This document shows, piece after piece, positions 1-6,640 of a stretch of DNA of 7,369 bases. Within the stretch, counting starts at the first letter, position 1. Every line of letters starts with the position of its first letter. Source of the stretch: Gemmatimonadota bacterium (GTDB lineage: Bacteria > Gemmatimonadota > Gemmatimonadetes > Gemmatimonadales > GWC2-71-9); contig QHTW01000227.1 in assembly GCA_003220955.1 (NCBI GenBank), positions 5,992 through 13,360 on the forward strand. Direction: 5' to 3'. A program made the translations under genes and the position numbers. Under the pieces are notes generated by a model, which saw only the letters and a program-made list of their open reading frames with translations, had not been told where the DNA came from and did not search any database.

Positions 1-1103
1 CCCGACCAGTTCCGCAGTCCCGGAATGGCCCGGAACACTCGTACCGGCACAAACGGCACCCGTTCGGTTACCGGTACGAGATAGTGCTTGGCGTAGATCG
101 GATAACGCGTCCGATCGCCGGTCGAATCGTAGAAGAACGCCGCGTTGAAGATATCGTAGACCCGCGCGGTGGGCCCCGCGAGTTCGGCGTTGAGTCCTCC
201 CGTCAACAGTGGAATGCGATTCTCGCGAACGAAAGCCGAGATCGCGGCGTCCCATTGTGGGTGATCGACGAAGAAACCCGGGACCGCAGCTTCGGGCCAC
301 ACCAACAGCTGGGGTCTCGGCGCCCGCGCCATCAAGCTCCGCGACAACGAGAACAGCGCGTTCATCGCGCTGTCCCCGTGCGCAGGATTCCACTTCTCGC
401 TGAACTTTTCGTCGGGCTGGACCATGCCCACGACGCCGACGTCGCGAATCGGTAGTGTATTCATCCTCCACACCCCATAACCCAGCGCCATCAGCACGGT
501 CACCATCACCGGAGCAAGTCGACGCACGACGTACGACGCACGACGCACGTCCACGGCGGCCTCGACGATCGCGACGTTGCACCACGCCAGCCACAAGGTG
601 ACGCCGCGCGCCCCCGCGATGTCGGCCCACTGCACGAGCACGGGCGCGTCCGCCAATGATGTCCCAAGCCCGAGCCAGGGGAACCGGACATCGCCGAGGT
701 GGCCAATGAGCCATTCGAGCGCCGTCCACGCGACGGGCAGCGACACCCACAGCGGAACCGTTGGGGCGCTCAGCCGCATCCGCACGACAAACCAGAATAT
801 GACACCGGTCAGCAGACCAATGATCGCGATCGTCGCGAGATAGCCGAGCGCCGAAAACGGGGTGAAATGCCACAACGCCACCACCAGCCAGTAAAGCACC
901 AAGGCGTTGGAGGCCAGGCCGTACCACCAGCCCCAGCGAAATGCTGCCCCCGTAGGATTGGCGTCGGTCATTGCCTGCCGGATGAGGAGGACGGCGGGCG
1001 TGATCGCGAAAAAGCTCAGGATTGGAAGCGGAAACGGCGGGTAACTCAGAGTGAGCGCGATGGCTCCCAGCGCGACGAGCAGGACCACCCGGCGCGGACT
1101 CAC
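1..1103 (-). CDS. lnt: Apolipoprotein N-acyltransferase, 5' part
   Basis: About 367 residues are visible; the C-terminus lies beyond the left edge (E. coli Lnt has 512). Lnt adds the third acyl chain to the N-terminal cysteine of lipoproteins at the periplasmic face of the inner membrane, the last step of lipoprotein maturation in most diderms. The N-terminal half holds several membrane segments, for example VVLLVALGAIALTLSY, LATIAIIGLLTGVIFWFVV and VMVTVLMALGYGVW. The nitrilase-like domain begins near residue 221. Its catalytic glutamate is E271 in LLVWPEAAVPGF and the lysine is K339 in YAKHYLVPVTERVPF. Their spacing of 68 equals that of E. coli E267 and K335, and E347 matches the further active-site glutamate. 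The catalytic cysteine would be outside the window. The GTG start overlaps the upstream TGA by 4 bp. AAGGA, 14 bases upstream, is a distant possible ribosome site. Confidence 0.94.
   Translation of the reverse strand, partial: MSPRRVVLLVALGAIALTLSYPPFPLPILSFFAITPAVLLIRQAMTDANPTGAAFRWGWWYGLASNALVLYWLVVALWHFTPFSALGYLATIAIIGLLTGVIFWFVVRMRLSAPTVPLWVSLPVAWTALEWLIGHLGDVRFPWLGLGTSLADAPVLVQWADIAGARGVTLWLAWCNVAIVEAAVDVRRASYVVRRLAPVMVTVLMALGYGVWRMNTLPIRDVGVVGMVQPDEKFSEKWNPAHGDSAMNALFSLSRSLMARAPRPQLLVWPEAAVPGFFVDHPQWDAAISAFVRENRIPLLTGGLNAELAGPTARVYDIFNAAFFYDSTGDRTRYPIYAKHYLVPVTERVPFVPVRVFRAIPGLRNWS
520..549. repeat. Heptamer tandem repeat inside lnt
   Basis: Four head-to-tail copies of CGACGCA, the second ending in TA instead of CA, plus two further bases. 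Because 7 is not a multiple of 3, the copies are read in different frames. They encode about residues 185-195 of Lnt (DVRRASYVVRR), an arginine-rich loop between two membrane segments, probably cytoplasmic by the positive-inside rule. The frame stays open throughout, so the repeat is tolerated. Confidence 0.8.
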
Positions 1104-2107
1104 AACAAGACGTCGCGTCCTTCCTCAGCCGACCGGTAAATCGCGTCCAGCACGCGTCGCAGCGCGAGCTGGTCGCGGGGGGGCGGCGCATTCACGTCGC
1201 CCTTGATGATGGCCAGGAAGTACATCCATTCGGCCCGGTAGGACTGCGTGAACGGCGTTTCGCGCCCCACGGCGCCGGTCGGCGTGACGTCCACGGCGAC
1301 GCCGTGCTGCTCCTTGAAGATGCGCAACGGCTGGATCATCGCCGAGCCCTTCGCTCCGACGATATCGAACCAGAAGCGCTCGCCCTCGCCCAGATGGCGC
1401 CAACTCACGTCCACGGTGATCGAGACGCCGTTCTCGCACACGATGAGCGCGGAGCCCATGTCCTCTACGGCATCTTTCGCAGGGCGCGTGAGGTGCGCGG
1501 AAATGCGCTTGGGCGCTGGCCAGCCGGCGAGCCACAGGCCGAGATCGACCAGCGGCAGGCCAAGGTCGAGCATGGCGCCACCGCCCGCCTGGTCGCGCCG
1601 CAGCCGCCATCCCAACAGCTGGCGGCTGGGCTGGAAGGTGTACCACCCGCCGCGCACCGCCTGCAAGGCGCCGAGGTCGCCACCCGCGAGAAACCCGCGA
1701 ACCGCCTGCACATCGGACCGGAAGCGGTGGTTCATGCCGACCATCACGCGCTTGCCGTAGCGGTCGCTGGCCGCCAGCGCACGCTCGACACCGGCGACGG
1801 TGAGGGCGAGCGGACGCTCGCATAGCACGTGCACTCCCGCTGCCAGCGCGGCCGTGACGTGAATCTCATGCAGGTGATTGGGCGTGCAGATCACCACGAC
1901 GTCGACGTTCGCATAGCGCAGCACTTCTTCGATGTCGTCGTAGGTGTCTTTCACCTCGAAGCGCGAGGCGAGCGCTTGGGCTTTGCTGACGTCGTTATCG
2001 CAGATGGCGGCCACTTCCACACCGGGCAGCCGCCGCAGCACGGGCAGGTGCGCGACCTGCGCGATCGCGCCCGCGCCGAGCACTCCGACCCGAATCGGAT
2101 CGTTCAC
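1100..2107 (-). CDS. Gfo/Idh/MocA family oxidoreductase with altered catalytic positions
   Basis: A complete 335-residue protein starting at GTG. Family members use NAD(P) to oxidise or reduce sugars and related compounds in the cytoplasm. The N-terminal Rossmann fold is plain: VGVLGAGAIAQVAHLP (7-22) for dinucleotide binding, CDND near 36-39, and VVVICTPNHLHE (70-81). The C-terminal alpha/beta domain follows from about residue 125 (GMNHRF). The family motif EKP, whose lysine is catalytic in characterised members, reads ERP here (R98). In the second motif the aspartate is kept (D181 in AMLDLGLPLVDLG), but the histidine expected four residues later is proline (P185). Both changes were checked in the codons (CGT and CCG). 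Substrate is unknown; catalysis may be altered or lost, leaving a binding or regulatory role. It overlaps the preceding gene and lnt by 4 bp each (GTGA). Confidence 0.9.
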   Translation of the reverse strand: MNDPIRVGVLGAGAIAQVAHLPVLRRLPGVEVAAICDNDVSKAQALASRFEVKDTYDDIEEVLRYANVDVVVICTPNHLHEIHVTAALAAGVHVLCERPLALTVAGVERALAASDRYGKRVMVGMNHRFRSDVQAVRGFLAGGDLGALQAVRGGWYTFQPSRQLLGWRLRRDQAGGGAMLDLGLPLVDLGLWLAGWPAPKRISAHLTRPAKDAVEDMGSALIVCENGVSITVDVSWRHLGEGERFWFDIVGAKGSAMIQPLRIFKEQHGVAVDVTPTGAVGRETPFTQSYRAEWMYFLAIIKGDVNAPPPRDQLALRRVLDAIYRSAEEGRDVLL

Positions 2108-2832
2108 TGAGTGCCTCGGCTCCCCCCCCGGTTCCCCGCTCCCAACTCCCTGCCCCCGCGAAGCCTATACATGATGCCGGTCCGCAGGCTCACGGTGCGC
2201 AGTCCGCTCGATAACACGCCACGCCCATCCACGGTAAAGCGCCACGCGTGCGACAGATTGAACTCGAACCCCATCGTGCCGTTCAGGCCCGCCGTGATCA
2301 CGTCCAGGGCGTCCTCGACAAACGTGCCGTTGATCGCCGCGCCGTTCCCATTGCGTGCGTGGATGCTGATACCGGTGCCGAGATACGCCGTGATACCATG
2401 CCCCTGCGGAAACACGAGCTGGAAATCGATGTCGCCGACGATATCGCTGAGGAAGATCCGTCCGAGATTGATGTTGTCCGGCGTACCCGGATTCACGATG
2501 CTATCGAGACGCCGCGCAAAACGATCGCGCGCCTGCTGATCGAACTCCGAGCGAAAGTACGAGAGGCCGAGGAGCAGCCGGACCTTGGGCGCGATCCGTC
2601 CATAGTCGACGCGCAGTCCCCCGACCGTCGTTCCGATGAGGTCCGACGCACCGAGGAGTCCTGCGTCGACCTGAACGCCGGAGAATCGAAGATTCTCGTA
2701 GGAGAATTGGTTGAGGACGCCCTGGGCGGTTAGGCGGTTTGGCGGTTCGGCGGTTAGCAAAAACGCGAGAATGGCGGCAGCTCTAACCGCCCAACCGCTC
2801 AACCGCCAAACCGCCCTAGTAGATCTTCTCAA
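2104..2832 (-). CDS. Exported beta-barrel-like protein of unknown function
   Basis: I do not recognise a named family. The frame gives 242 residues from a TTG at 2832, preceded by GGGGA at plausible spacing. This overlaps the SpoIID gene by 17 bp. There is no ATG or GTG nearby; a TTG at 2802 is an alternative start. The N-terminus reads as a signal peptide: several arginines, then AAAILAFLLTA, with possible cleavage near LTAQG (residues 34-38). After that the protein alternates hydrophobic and polar residues in strand-like blocks rich in glycine and aromatics: VRLLLGLSYFRSEF, GITAYLGTGISIHAR, TMGFEFNLSHAWRFTVDGRG and VSLRTGIMYRLR. This suggests a small outer-membrane barrel. Both ends look modified by repeats: the signal region sits in an octamer inverted repeat, and a glycine/arginine-rich tail of about 18 residues, read from G-tracts, follows the last strand. 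The TGA overlaps the next gene's GTG by 4 bp. Confidence 0.7.
   Translation of the reverse strand: MRRSTRAVWRLSGWAVRAAAILAFLLTAEPPNRLTAQGVLNQFSYENLRFSGVQVDAGLLGASDLIGTTVGGLRVDYGRIAPKVRLLLGLSYFRSEFDQQARDRFARRLDSIVNPGTPDNINLGRIFLSDIVGDIDFQLVFPQGHGITAYLGTGISIHARNGNGAAINGTFVEDALDVITAGLNGTMGFEFNLSHAWRFTVDGRGVLSSGLRTVSLRTGIMYRLRGGRELGAGNRGGSRGTQ
2114..2117 (-). promoter_or_regulatory. Ribosome binding site for the oxidoreductase gene
   Basis: GAGG on the minus strand lies 6 bases upstream of the GTG at 2107. It supports this start over internal ones, as does the immediate NAD-binding motif in the protein. It lies between the G-tract cluster and the GTGA overlap. Confidence 0.5.
2122..2157 (-). repeat. 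G-tract cluster with G-quadruplex potential
   Basis: Read on the minus (coding) strand, five G-tracts occur in sequence: G5 (2157-2153), G3 (2150-2148), G3 (2143-2141), G4 (2137-2134) and G8 (2129-2122). The loops are 2, 4, 3 and 4 bases. This satisfies the standard four-tract quadruplex pattern, with one tract to spare. The mRNA would carry it, ending 14 bases before the GTG of the oxidoreductase gene. It encodes the odd Gly/Arg-rich tail of the upstream protein. Folding and any effect on translation are inferred. Confidence 0.7.
2724..2816. repeat. 93-bp inverted repeat with arms of tandem GGCGGTTN octamers
   Basis: The left arm (2724-2757) is four copies of GGCGGTT plus one variable base. 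The right arm (2783-2816) is the reverse complement of a similar four-copy array. The two 34-base arms match at 30 positions, with a 25-base spacer, so a single strand could fold into a long hairpin. The variable base of each octamer accounts for three of the four differences. The right arm ends exactly at the stop codon of the SpoIID gene. The whole element lies within the 5' coding end of the barrel-like gene, where the spacer encodes the signal-peptide hydrophobic core. It may be a dispersed palindromic repeat of this genome, or a structure that lowers read-through in the operon. Neither role is proven here. Confidence 0.85.
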
Positions 2833-4081
2833 TTTTCGTCCCCGGGAAATACGTGCTCAGAATCTTCCGGTAATCCTGCCCGGCGCGCGCGCGACCAATC
2901 GCGCCCCACTGGCACATCCCGACGGCGTGACCCGATCCCGCACCTACCGCCACGACTCTGTCGACGACGCCGCCCGCGTCCTTGGTCACCGCGAGCTGGA
3001 ACGCGGCGCTCGACAGCGTGCGGTCGGGGTCAGGACGCAGCACGGAGCGAACATCGGGACCCGGAATGCGAATGTCGCCGCGCTCGAACACGATCCGCAG
3101 CTCGCCCACGCGGCCCGATCGCGTCGTGCGACTCACGGTGACGTCCGTGATGCGCGGCAATCCGTCGCCGGACACTGGCATCACCGTCGCCAACGTTCGC
3201 GACAATATAGTGCGCAGTTTGGGACCATCCCATTCTTCGCGCCACCGAAACCGCGGCGAAATATCGCAGTAATAGTGGCCACCGCCTCGATCGTCGGAAA
3301 CTGGTCGCAAGTAGGGACGTGTGCGCGTCGTGGCGAATGCCTCTTCCACGCTCGCCGTGCTGAACCCGCACGTCGAGTGGAAATAGGCGTCGATGACGCC
3401 GCCGTCGTACTCGAGCACCTGCCCCGCCGTGCGGCGCACGGCGTCCCAGACCTGATTGGTCTCGACCGCGACGCCGAGGTAGACCTGATCGCGGGTGTCG
3501 GCGTAGGCGTCGAAGCCGAACGCGTCCCAGCGTCCGCGATTCTTGACCGCGAAGCTGCGCGACACGACCGCCTGGGCCAGCACGGCGTCCGTCTCGTCGG
3601 GACGGCGTGGACCGATCTCCGGCCCGACGACGCCGGCGATATAGCTCTCGACGCCGACGCGATTCACCACCGTCAGCCCGCCGCGTCCCGCTGTGACCGT
3701 GATGCGGCCGCGGTAGCGACGACCGTTCGCAACGACGAACCGGTTTTCGGTGACGTTGACGACCGCGATGCCGCGCAGCGGCGCGGTAGGCGTGCTGTCG
3801 GGTCGCATCAGGCGCAGCCGCGACGGATCGGCGGAATCAGCGACGATCACCCAGCGCACGCCGGGCGCCACGGATCCCACGGGGACACCGGTGGTCGCGT
3901 CACTGACGAACAACTCGCCACTTTCGGGCCCACCGATGGACGCGTTCGCCCCGCCGACCGCAATGGCGATGCGCAGCTCGGGCTCGCCCGTGGCCGGCGC
4001 CGGGCGTGGAGCTCTTCCCGGACAACCCAGCACCGCCCAGAGCGCGACGCTAACGGCCGCGCGCTTCGCCCAACGCCGCAT
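2816..4081 (-). CDS. SpoIID/LytB-domain lipoprotein, putative peptidoglycan lytic enzyme or amidase enhancer
   Basis: I place the start at the ATG at 4081, giving 421 residues. It yields a clean lipoprotein signal: basic MRRWAKR, hydrophobic AAVSVALWAV, and lipobox VLGC with the modified cysteine at C20. A longer in-frame start at 4204 would bury this inside hemL. The mature protein has a beta-rich N-terminal part, then the SpoIID domain from about residue 140. Visible marks are SYIAGVVGPEIG (146-157), whose E155 is the probable counterpart of the catalytic glutamate in SpoIID, then QAVVSRSFAV, YFHSTCGFST (233-242) with H235 and C238 at the zinc-ligand region known in clostridial SpoIID, a YYCDISPRFRW block, and the C-terminal GHAVGMCQWGA. 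Bacillus SpoIID degrades peptidoglycan during engulfment, and LytB enhances an amidase. In this diderm context, cell-wall remodelling at the envelope is the likely role, but exact activity is inference. Its TAG stop touches a large inverted repeat. Confidence 0.88.
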   Translation of the reverse strand: MRRWAKRAAVSVALWAVLGCPGRAPRPAPATGEPELRIAIAVGGANASIGGPESGELFVSDATTGVPVGSVAPGVRWVIVADSADPSRLRLMRPDSTPTAPLRGIAVVNVTENRFVVANGRRYRGRITVTAGRGGLTVVNRVGVESYIAGVVGPEIGPRRPDETDAVLAQAVVSRSFAVKNRGRWDAFGFDAYADTRDQVYLGVAVETNQVWDAVRRTAGQVLEYDGGVIDAYFHSTCGFSTASVEEAFATTRTRPYLRPVSDDRGGGHYYCDISPRFRWREEWDGPKLRTILSRTLATVMPVSGDGLPRITDVTVSRTTRSGRVGELRIVFERGDIRIPGPDVRSVLRPDPDRTLSSAAFQLAVTKDAGGVVDRVVAVGAGSGHAVGMCQWGAIGRARAGQDYRKILSTYFPGTKIEKIY

Positions 4082-5336
4082 CGAGCTCGGTGATCGTGAA
4101 ATCGATATCGGCATCCGAATGCGCGCTCGAGACGAAGCCCGCCTCGAACGCCGAGGGTGCCAGGAAGACTCCTCGCGCGAGCGCGGCCTTGTGCCACCGC
4201 GCAAAGAACGCCGCGTCGCTCTGCTTCGCGTCCCCGTAATTGTGGACCGGACCGGCCGTGAAGTACGCCCCCCACATCGAGCCGGCGTATTCGGCCGTGA
4301 TCGCGATCCCGCGACGCTCCGCCGCAGTCCGCAGCGCCGCGACCAGACGCGCGGTCCGTTTCTCCAAGGCCTCGTAAAAACCCGGCCGGCTCGTCTCCCG
4401 CAGCGTTGCGAGACCTGCCGCCATCGCGACCGGATTCCCGGACAGCGTGCCGGCCTGGTAGACCGGTCCCTCTGGGGCCACGCGCTTCATGAGATCGGCA
4501 CGCCCGCCGTACACGCCGACCGGAAATCCGCCACCCACGATCTTGCCCAGCGTCGTGAGATCGGGTTTCACGCCGAGCCGCTCCTGCGCGCCTCCGGCGG
4601 CGACGCGAAAGCCGGTCATGACCTCGTCGAAGATCAATAGCGCGCCGTATTGGTCGCACACGTCGCGCAGCGCCGGATGAAAGTCGGACTCGGGAGCGAT
4701 GAAGCCCGCATTGCCGACATACGGCTCGACGATGATCGCCGCGATGCGGCCCCCATGCTCGCGCAAGAGATCGGCGACGGCTCGCGCGTCGTTGAACGGC
4801 GCCGTCAAGGTGAGGCTCGCCAGTCCGGCGGGCACGCCCGGGCTGTCGGGAAGGCCCAACGTCGCCACGCCGGACCCCGCCTTCACGAGAAAACTGTCGG
4901 CGTGCCCGTGATAGCAGCCCTCGAATTTTAGGATGAGCTCGCGCCCGGTGACCGCTCGCGCGAGCCGCACGGCGGCCATCGTGGCTTCCGTGCCGCTGTT
5001 CACGAACCGCATCATCTCCAGGGACGGGATGCGGCGCCGCACTTCTTCGGCGAGATCGACCTCCGCCTCGCACGGCGCGCCGTAGGTCCAGCCGCGCGCC
5101 GCGGCCTCGCGCACCGCGTCGAGCACCGCGGGATGCGCGTGCCCGAGAATCAACGCACCCCACGAGCAGACGTAGTCCAGGTACTCGTGGCCATCGACAT
5201 CGGCGAGACTCGAGCCATGGCCGTGGGCCACGAAAAAGGGCGTCCCGCCAACGGCCCGGAACGCCCGCACGGGTGAATTCACCCCACCGGGCAACACCCG
5301 TTTCGCCCGGTCGAAGAGCTCGCTCGATCTTGTCAC
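4050..5336 (-). CDS. hemL: Glutamate-1-semialdehyde 2,1-aminomutase
   Basis: A complete 428-residue pyridoxal-phosphate enzyme of the class III aminotransferase fold. It converts glutamate-1-semialdehyde to 5-aminolevulinate, the last step of the C5 route to haem and other tetrapyrroles, in the cytoplasm. Landmarks: LPGGVNSPVRAF near residues 15-26, SWGALILGHAHP (58-69), NSGTEATMAAVRLAR (113-127) for phosphate binding, GCYHGHAD (140-147), FDEVMTGFRVA (236-246) with the cofactor-contacting aspartate, and the Schiff-base lysine K265 in TTLGKIVGGGFPVG, at the same number as in E. coli HemL. GTLSGNPVAMAAG follows as expected. These residues separate it from generic class III aminotransferases. 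The start is GTG, overlapping the rimO TGA by 4 bp (GTGA). The end overlaps the next gene by 32 bp. The gene appears intact and functional. Confidence 0.96.
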   Translation of the reverse strand: MTRSSELFDRAKRVLPGGVNSPVRAFRAVGGTPFFVAHGHGSSLADVDGHEYLDYVCSWGALILGHAHPAVLDAVREAAARGWTYGAPCEAEVDLAEEVRRRIPSLEMMRFVNSGTEATMAAVRLARAVTGRELILKFEGCYHGHADSFLVKAGSGVATLGLPDSPGVPAGLASLTLTAPFNDARAVADLLREHGGRIAAIIVEPYVGNAGFIAPESDFHPALRDVCDQYGALLIFDEVMTGFRVAAGGAQERLGVKPDLTTLGKIVGGGFPVGVYGGRADLMKRVAPEGPVYQAGTLSGNPVAMAAGLATLRETSRPGFYEALEKRTARLVAALRTAAERRGIAITAEYAGSMWGAYFTAGPVHNYGDAKQSDAAFFARWHKAALARGVFLAPSAFEAGFVSSAHSDADIDFTITELDAALGEARGR

Positions 5337-6640
5337 GTCAGCGCGGCCGCCTGGAAATCGTAGTCCTCGCTGGCCGTGATCCGCGCCCGGACGAAGCCGC
5401 CGGGTTGCGCCCAGCCACCCTGCTCCAGATACGTGACGCCGTCGACATCATCCGCCTGCCACTGAACGCGGCCGACTTTGATCCCTTCCTCCTCTTCCAG
5501 CCGGTCCACGAGGACGTCCACATCGCGGCCGACGAACCGCGCCAACCGCTCGCCAGAAATCGCCCGCTGTACCTCGACGATTTCTTCTAGACGATCTCGC
5601 TTGACGCCGTCGTCTACGTCGTCCTCGTATTGCATCGCCCGGGTGCCCTCCTGCGGCGAATACGCAAACGCGCCCATGCGGTCGAACTGCGCTTCTTCGA
5701 GAAACGCGAGCAGCGCGCGGAACTCTTCCTCCGTCTCGCCGGGGAAGCCGACGAGACAGGTTGTACGGATGGCAAGATCGGGAATCGCACCGCGCAGCCA
5801 CGCGAGCTTTTCGCGCAGCGTGCGGACGCGCTCGGGGCGCCGCATCCGCTCCAGCATCCGGTCGGTCGCGTGCTGAACCGGCATGTCGATGTAGGGCACG
5901 ATCCGCGATTCGCGGGCCATCAGGTCGACCAGCCGCTCGTTGATCCCCGCCGAGTAGACGTACAGCAGCCGGAACCAGGGGACGGTCGTCTCGCGCAGCA
6001 GCGTCTCCAGCAGGTCGGGCAACTTGGGCCCACCGAGTCCCAAATCCCTTCCCCAATGACCCAGACCCTGCGCGACCAGATTGATTTCCTTCGCCCCCTG
6101 CGCTTCGAGCTGTTGCGCCTCGTGCACGAGGCGCGCGAGGGGCTCGGTGCGATGTTTGCCGCGCATCAGGGGGATCGCGCAGAACGCACACGTGTGGTCG
6201 CAGCCTTCGGAGATCTTGAGATAGCGCACATGTGACTGCTCGCCGAGGAATTGGCGGACGCCGGGATGCGAGGCCACCGGATCCTCGATGAGCCCACGCT
6301 TCGCCAACTCGGGAACGAGATGATGCAACTCCGAGAACCCGAGGAATAGGTCGACTTCGGGAATCTCAGTTTGCAGCTCATGCTTGTATCGCTGCACGAG
6401 ACAACCGACCGCCACGACCGCCTTGACCGACGCAGTTGTTTTTAGTTTTGAGGCTTCGAGCATCGCATCGATCGACTCCTGCTTGGCGGCGTCGATGAAG
6501 CCGCAGGTGTTGACGAGAATCACGTCCGCCGCCGGCAGGTCGGGTGTGACGACGGCGCCGTGTCCAACGAGCTCGCCGACCAGCCGCTCCGAATCGACGG
6601 TCGCCTTGTCGCAGCCGAGGGAGATGACGCCGAGCTTCAT
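5333..6640 (-). CDS. rimO: Ribosomal protein S12 methylthiotransferase RimO
   Basis: A complete 435-residue radical SAM enzyme that, in the characterised family, adds a methylthio group to the conserved aspartate (Asp89 in E. coli) of ribosomal protein S12, using S-adenosylmethionine and two iron-sulfur clusters. The N-terminal methylthiotransferase domain has its three cluster cysteines at C10 (SLGCDKATVDSE), C46 (VNTCGF) and C80 (VGCL). The radical SAM cluster motif CxxxCxxC is C147, C151 and C154 in GCDHTCAFCAIPLMRGKHRT. A TRAM domain closes the protein, from about residue 365 to the end. RimO is preferred over the tRNA enzyme MiaB because of the SLGC...VDSE start and the CAFCAIP...RGKHR motif. 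The family's usual SLGCPKN reads SLGCDKA here, a mild deviation that leaves the cysteine intact. The ATG overlaps the yajQ stop, and the TGA overlaps the hemL GTG; both overlaps are 4 bp. Confidence 0.95.
   Translation of the reverse strand: MKLGVISLGCDKATVDSERLVGELVGHGAVVTPDLPAADVILVNTCGFIDAAKQESIDAMLEASKLKTTASVKAVVAVGCLVQRYKHELQTEIPEVDLFLGFSELHHLVPELAKRGLIEDPVASHPGVRQFLGEQSHVRYLKISEGCDHTCAFCAIPLMRGKHRTEPLARLVHEAQQLEAQGAKEINLVAQGLGHWGRDLGLGGPKLPDLLETLLRETTVPWFRLLYVYSAGINERLVDLMARESRIVPYIDMPVQHATDRMLERMRRPERVRTLREKLAWLRGAIPDLAIRTTCLVGFPGETEEEFRALLAFLEEAQFDRMGAFAYSPQEGTRAMQYEDDVDDGVKRDRLEEIVEVQRAISGERLARFVGRDVDVLVDRLEEEEGIKVGRVQWQADDVDGVTYLEQGGWAQPGGFVRARITASEDYDFQAAALT

Noticed and set aside
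84..1139. Plus-strand open frames at 84-455, 577-843 and 699-1139
   Set aside because: They are antisense to lnt, which has its catalytic motifs in a frame open from the GTG at 1103 to the left edge. Their proteins are low-complexity and motif-free.
1304..1825. Plus- and minus-strand alternative frames within the oxidoreductase gene
   Set aside because: They are shadows of a complete Rossmann-fold gene and lack start context or recognisable domains.
2724..2816. A CRISPR-like array in the octamer repeats
   Set aside because: The repeat unit is 8 bases with one variable base and no spacers between units, and the second array is inverted. This is not CRISPR architecture.
2711..4093. A 460-residue open frame on the plus strand opposite the SpoIID gene
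   Set aside because: It is antisense to a gene with clear family motifs. Its protein is arginine-, aspartate- and histidine-rich with no recognisable domain, as expected for an antisense frame of GC-rich DNA.
4082..4204. A longer SpoIID start at 4204
   Set aside because: It would overlap hemL by 155 bp and place the lipoprotein signal peptide about 40 residues inside the protein. The ATG at 4081 gives a proper signal and lipobox.
3847..5163. A 438-residue minus-strand frame overlapping hemL and the SpoIID gene
   Set aside because: It is out of frame with both well-supported genes, extremely rich in arginine and glycine, and has no motif.
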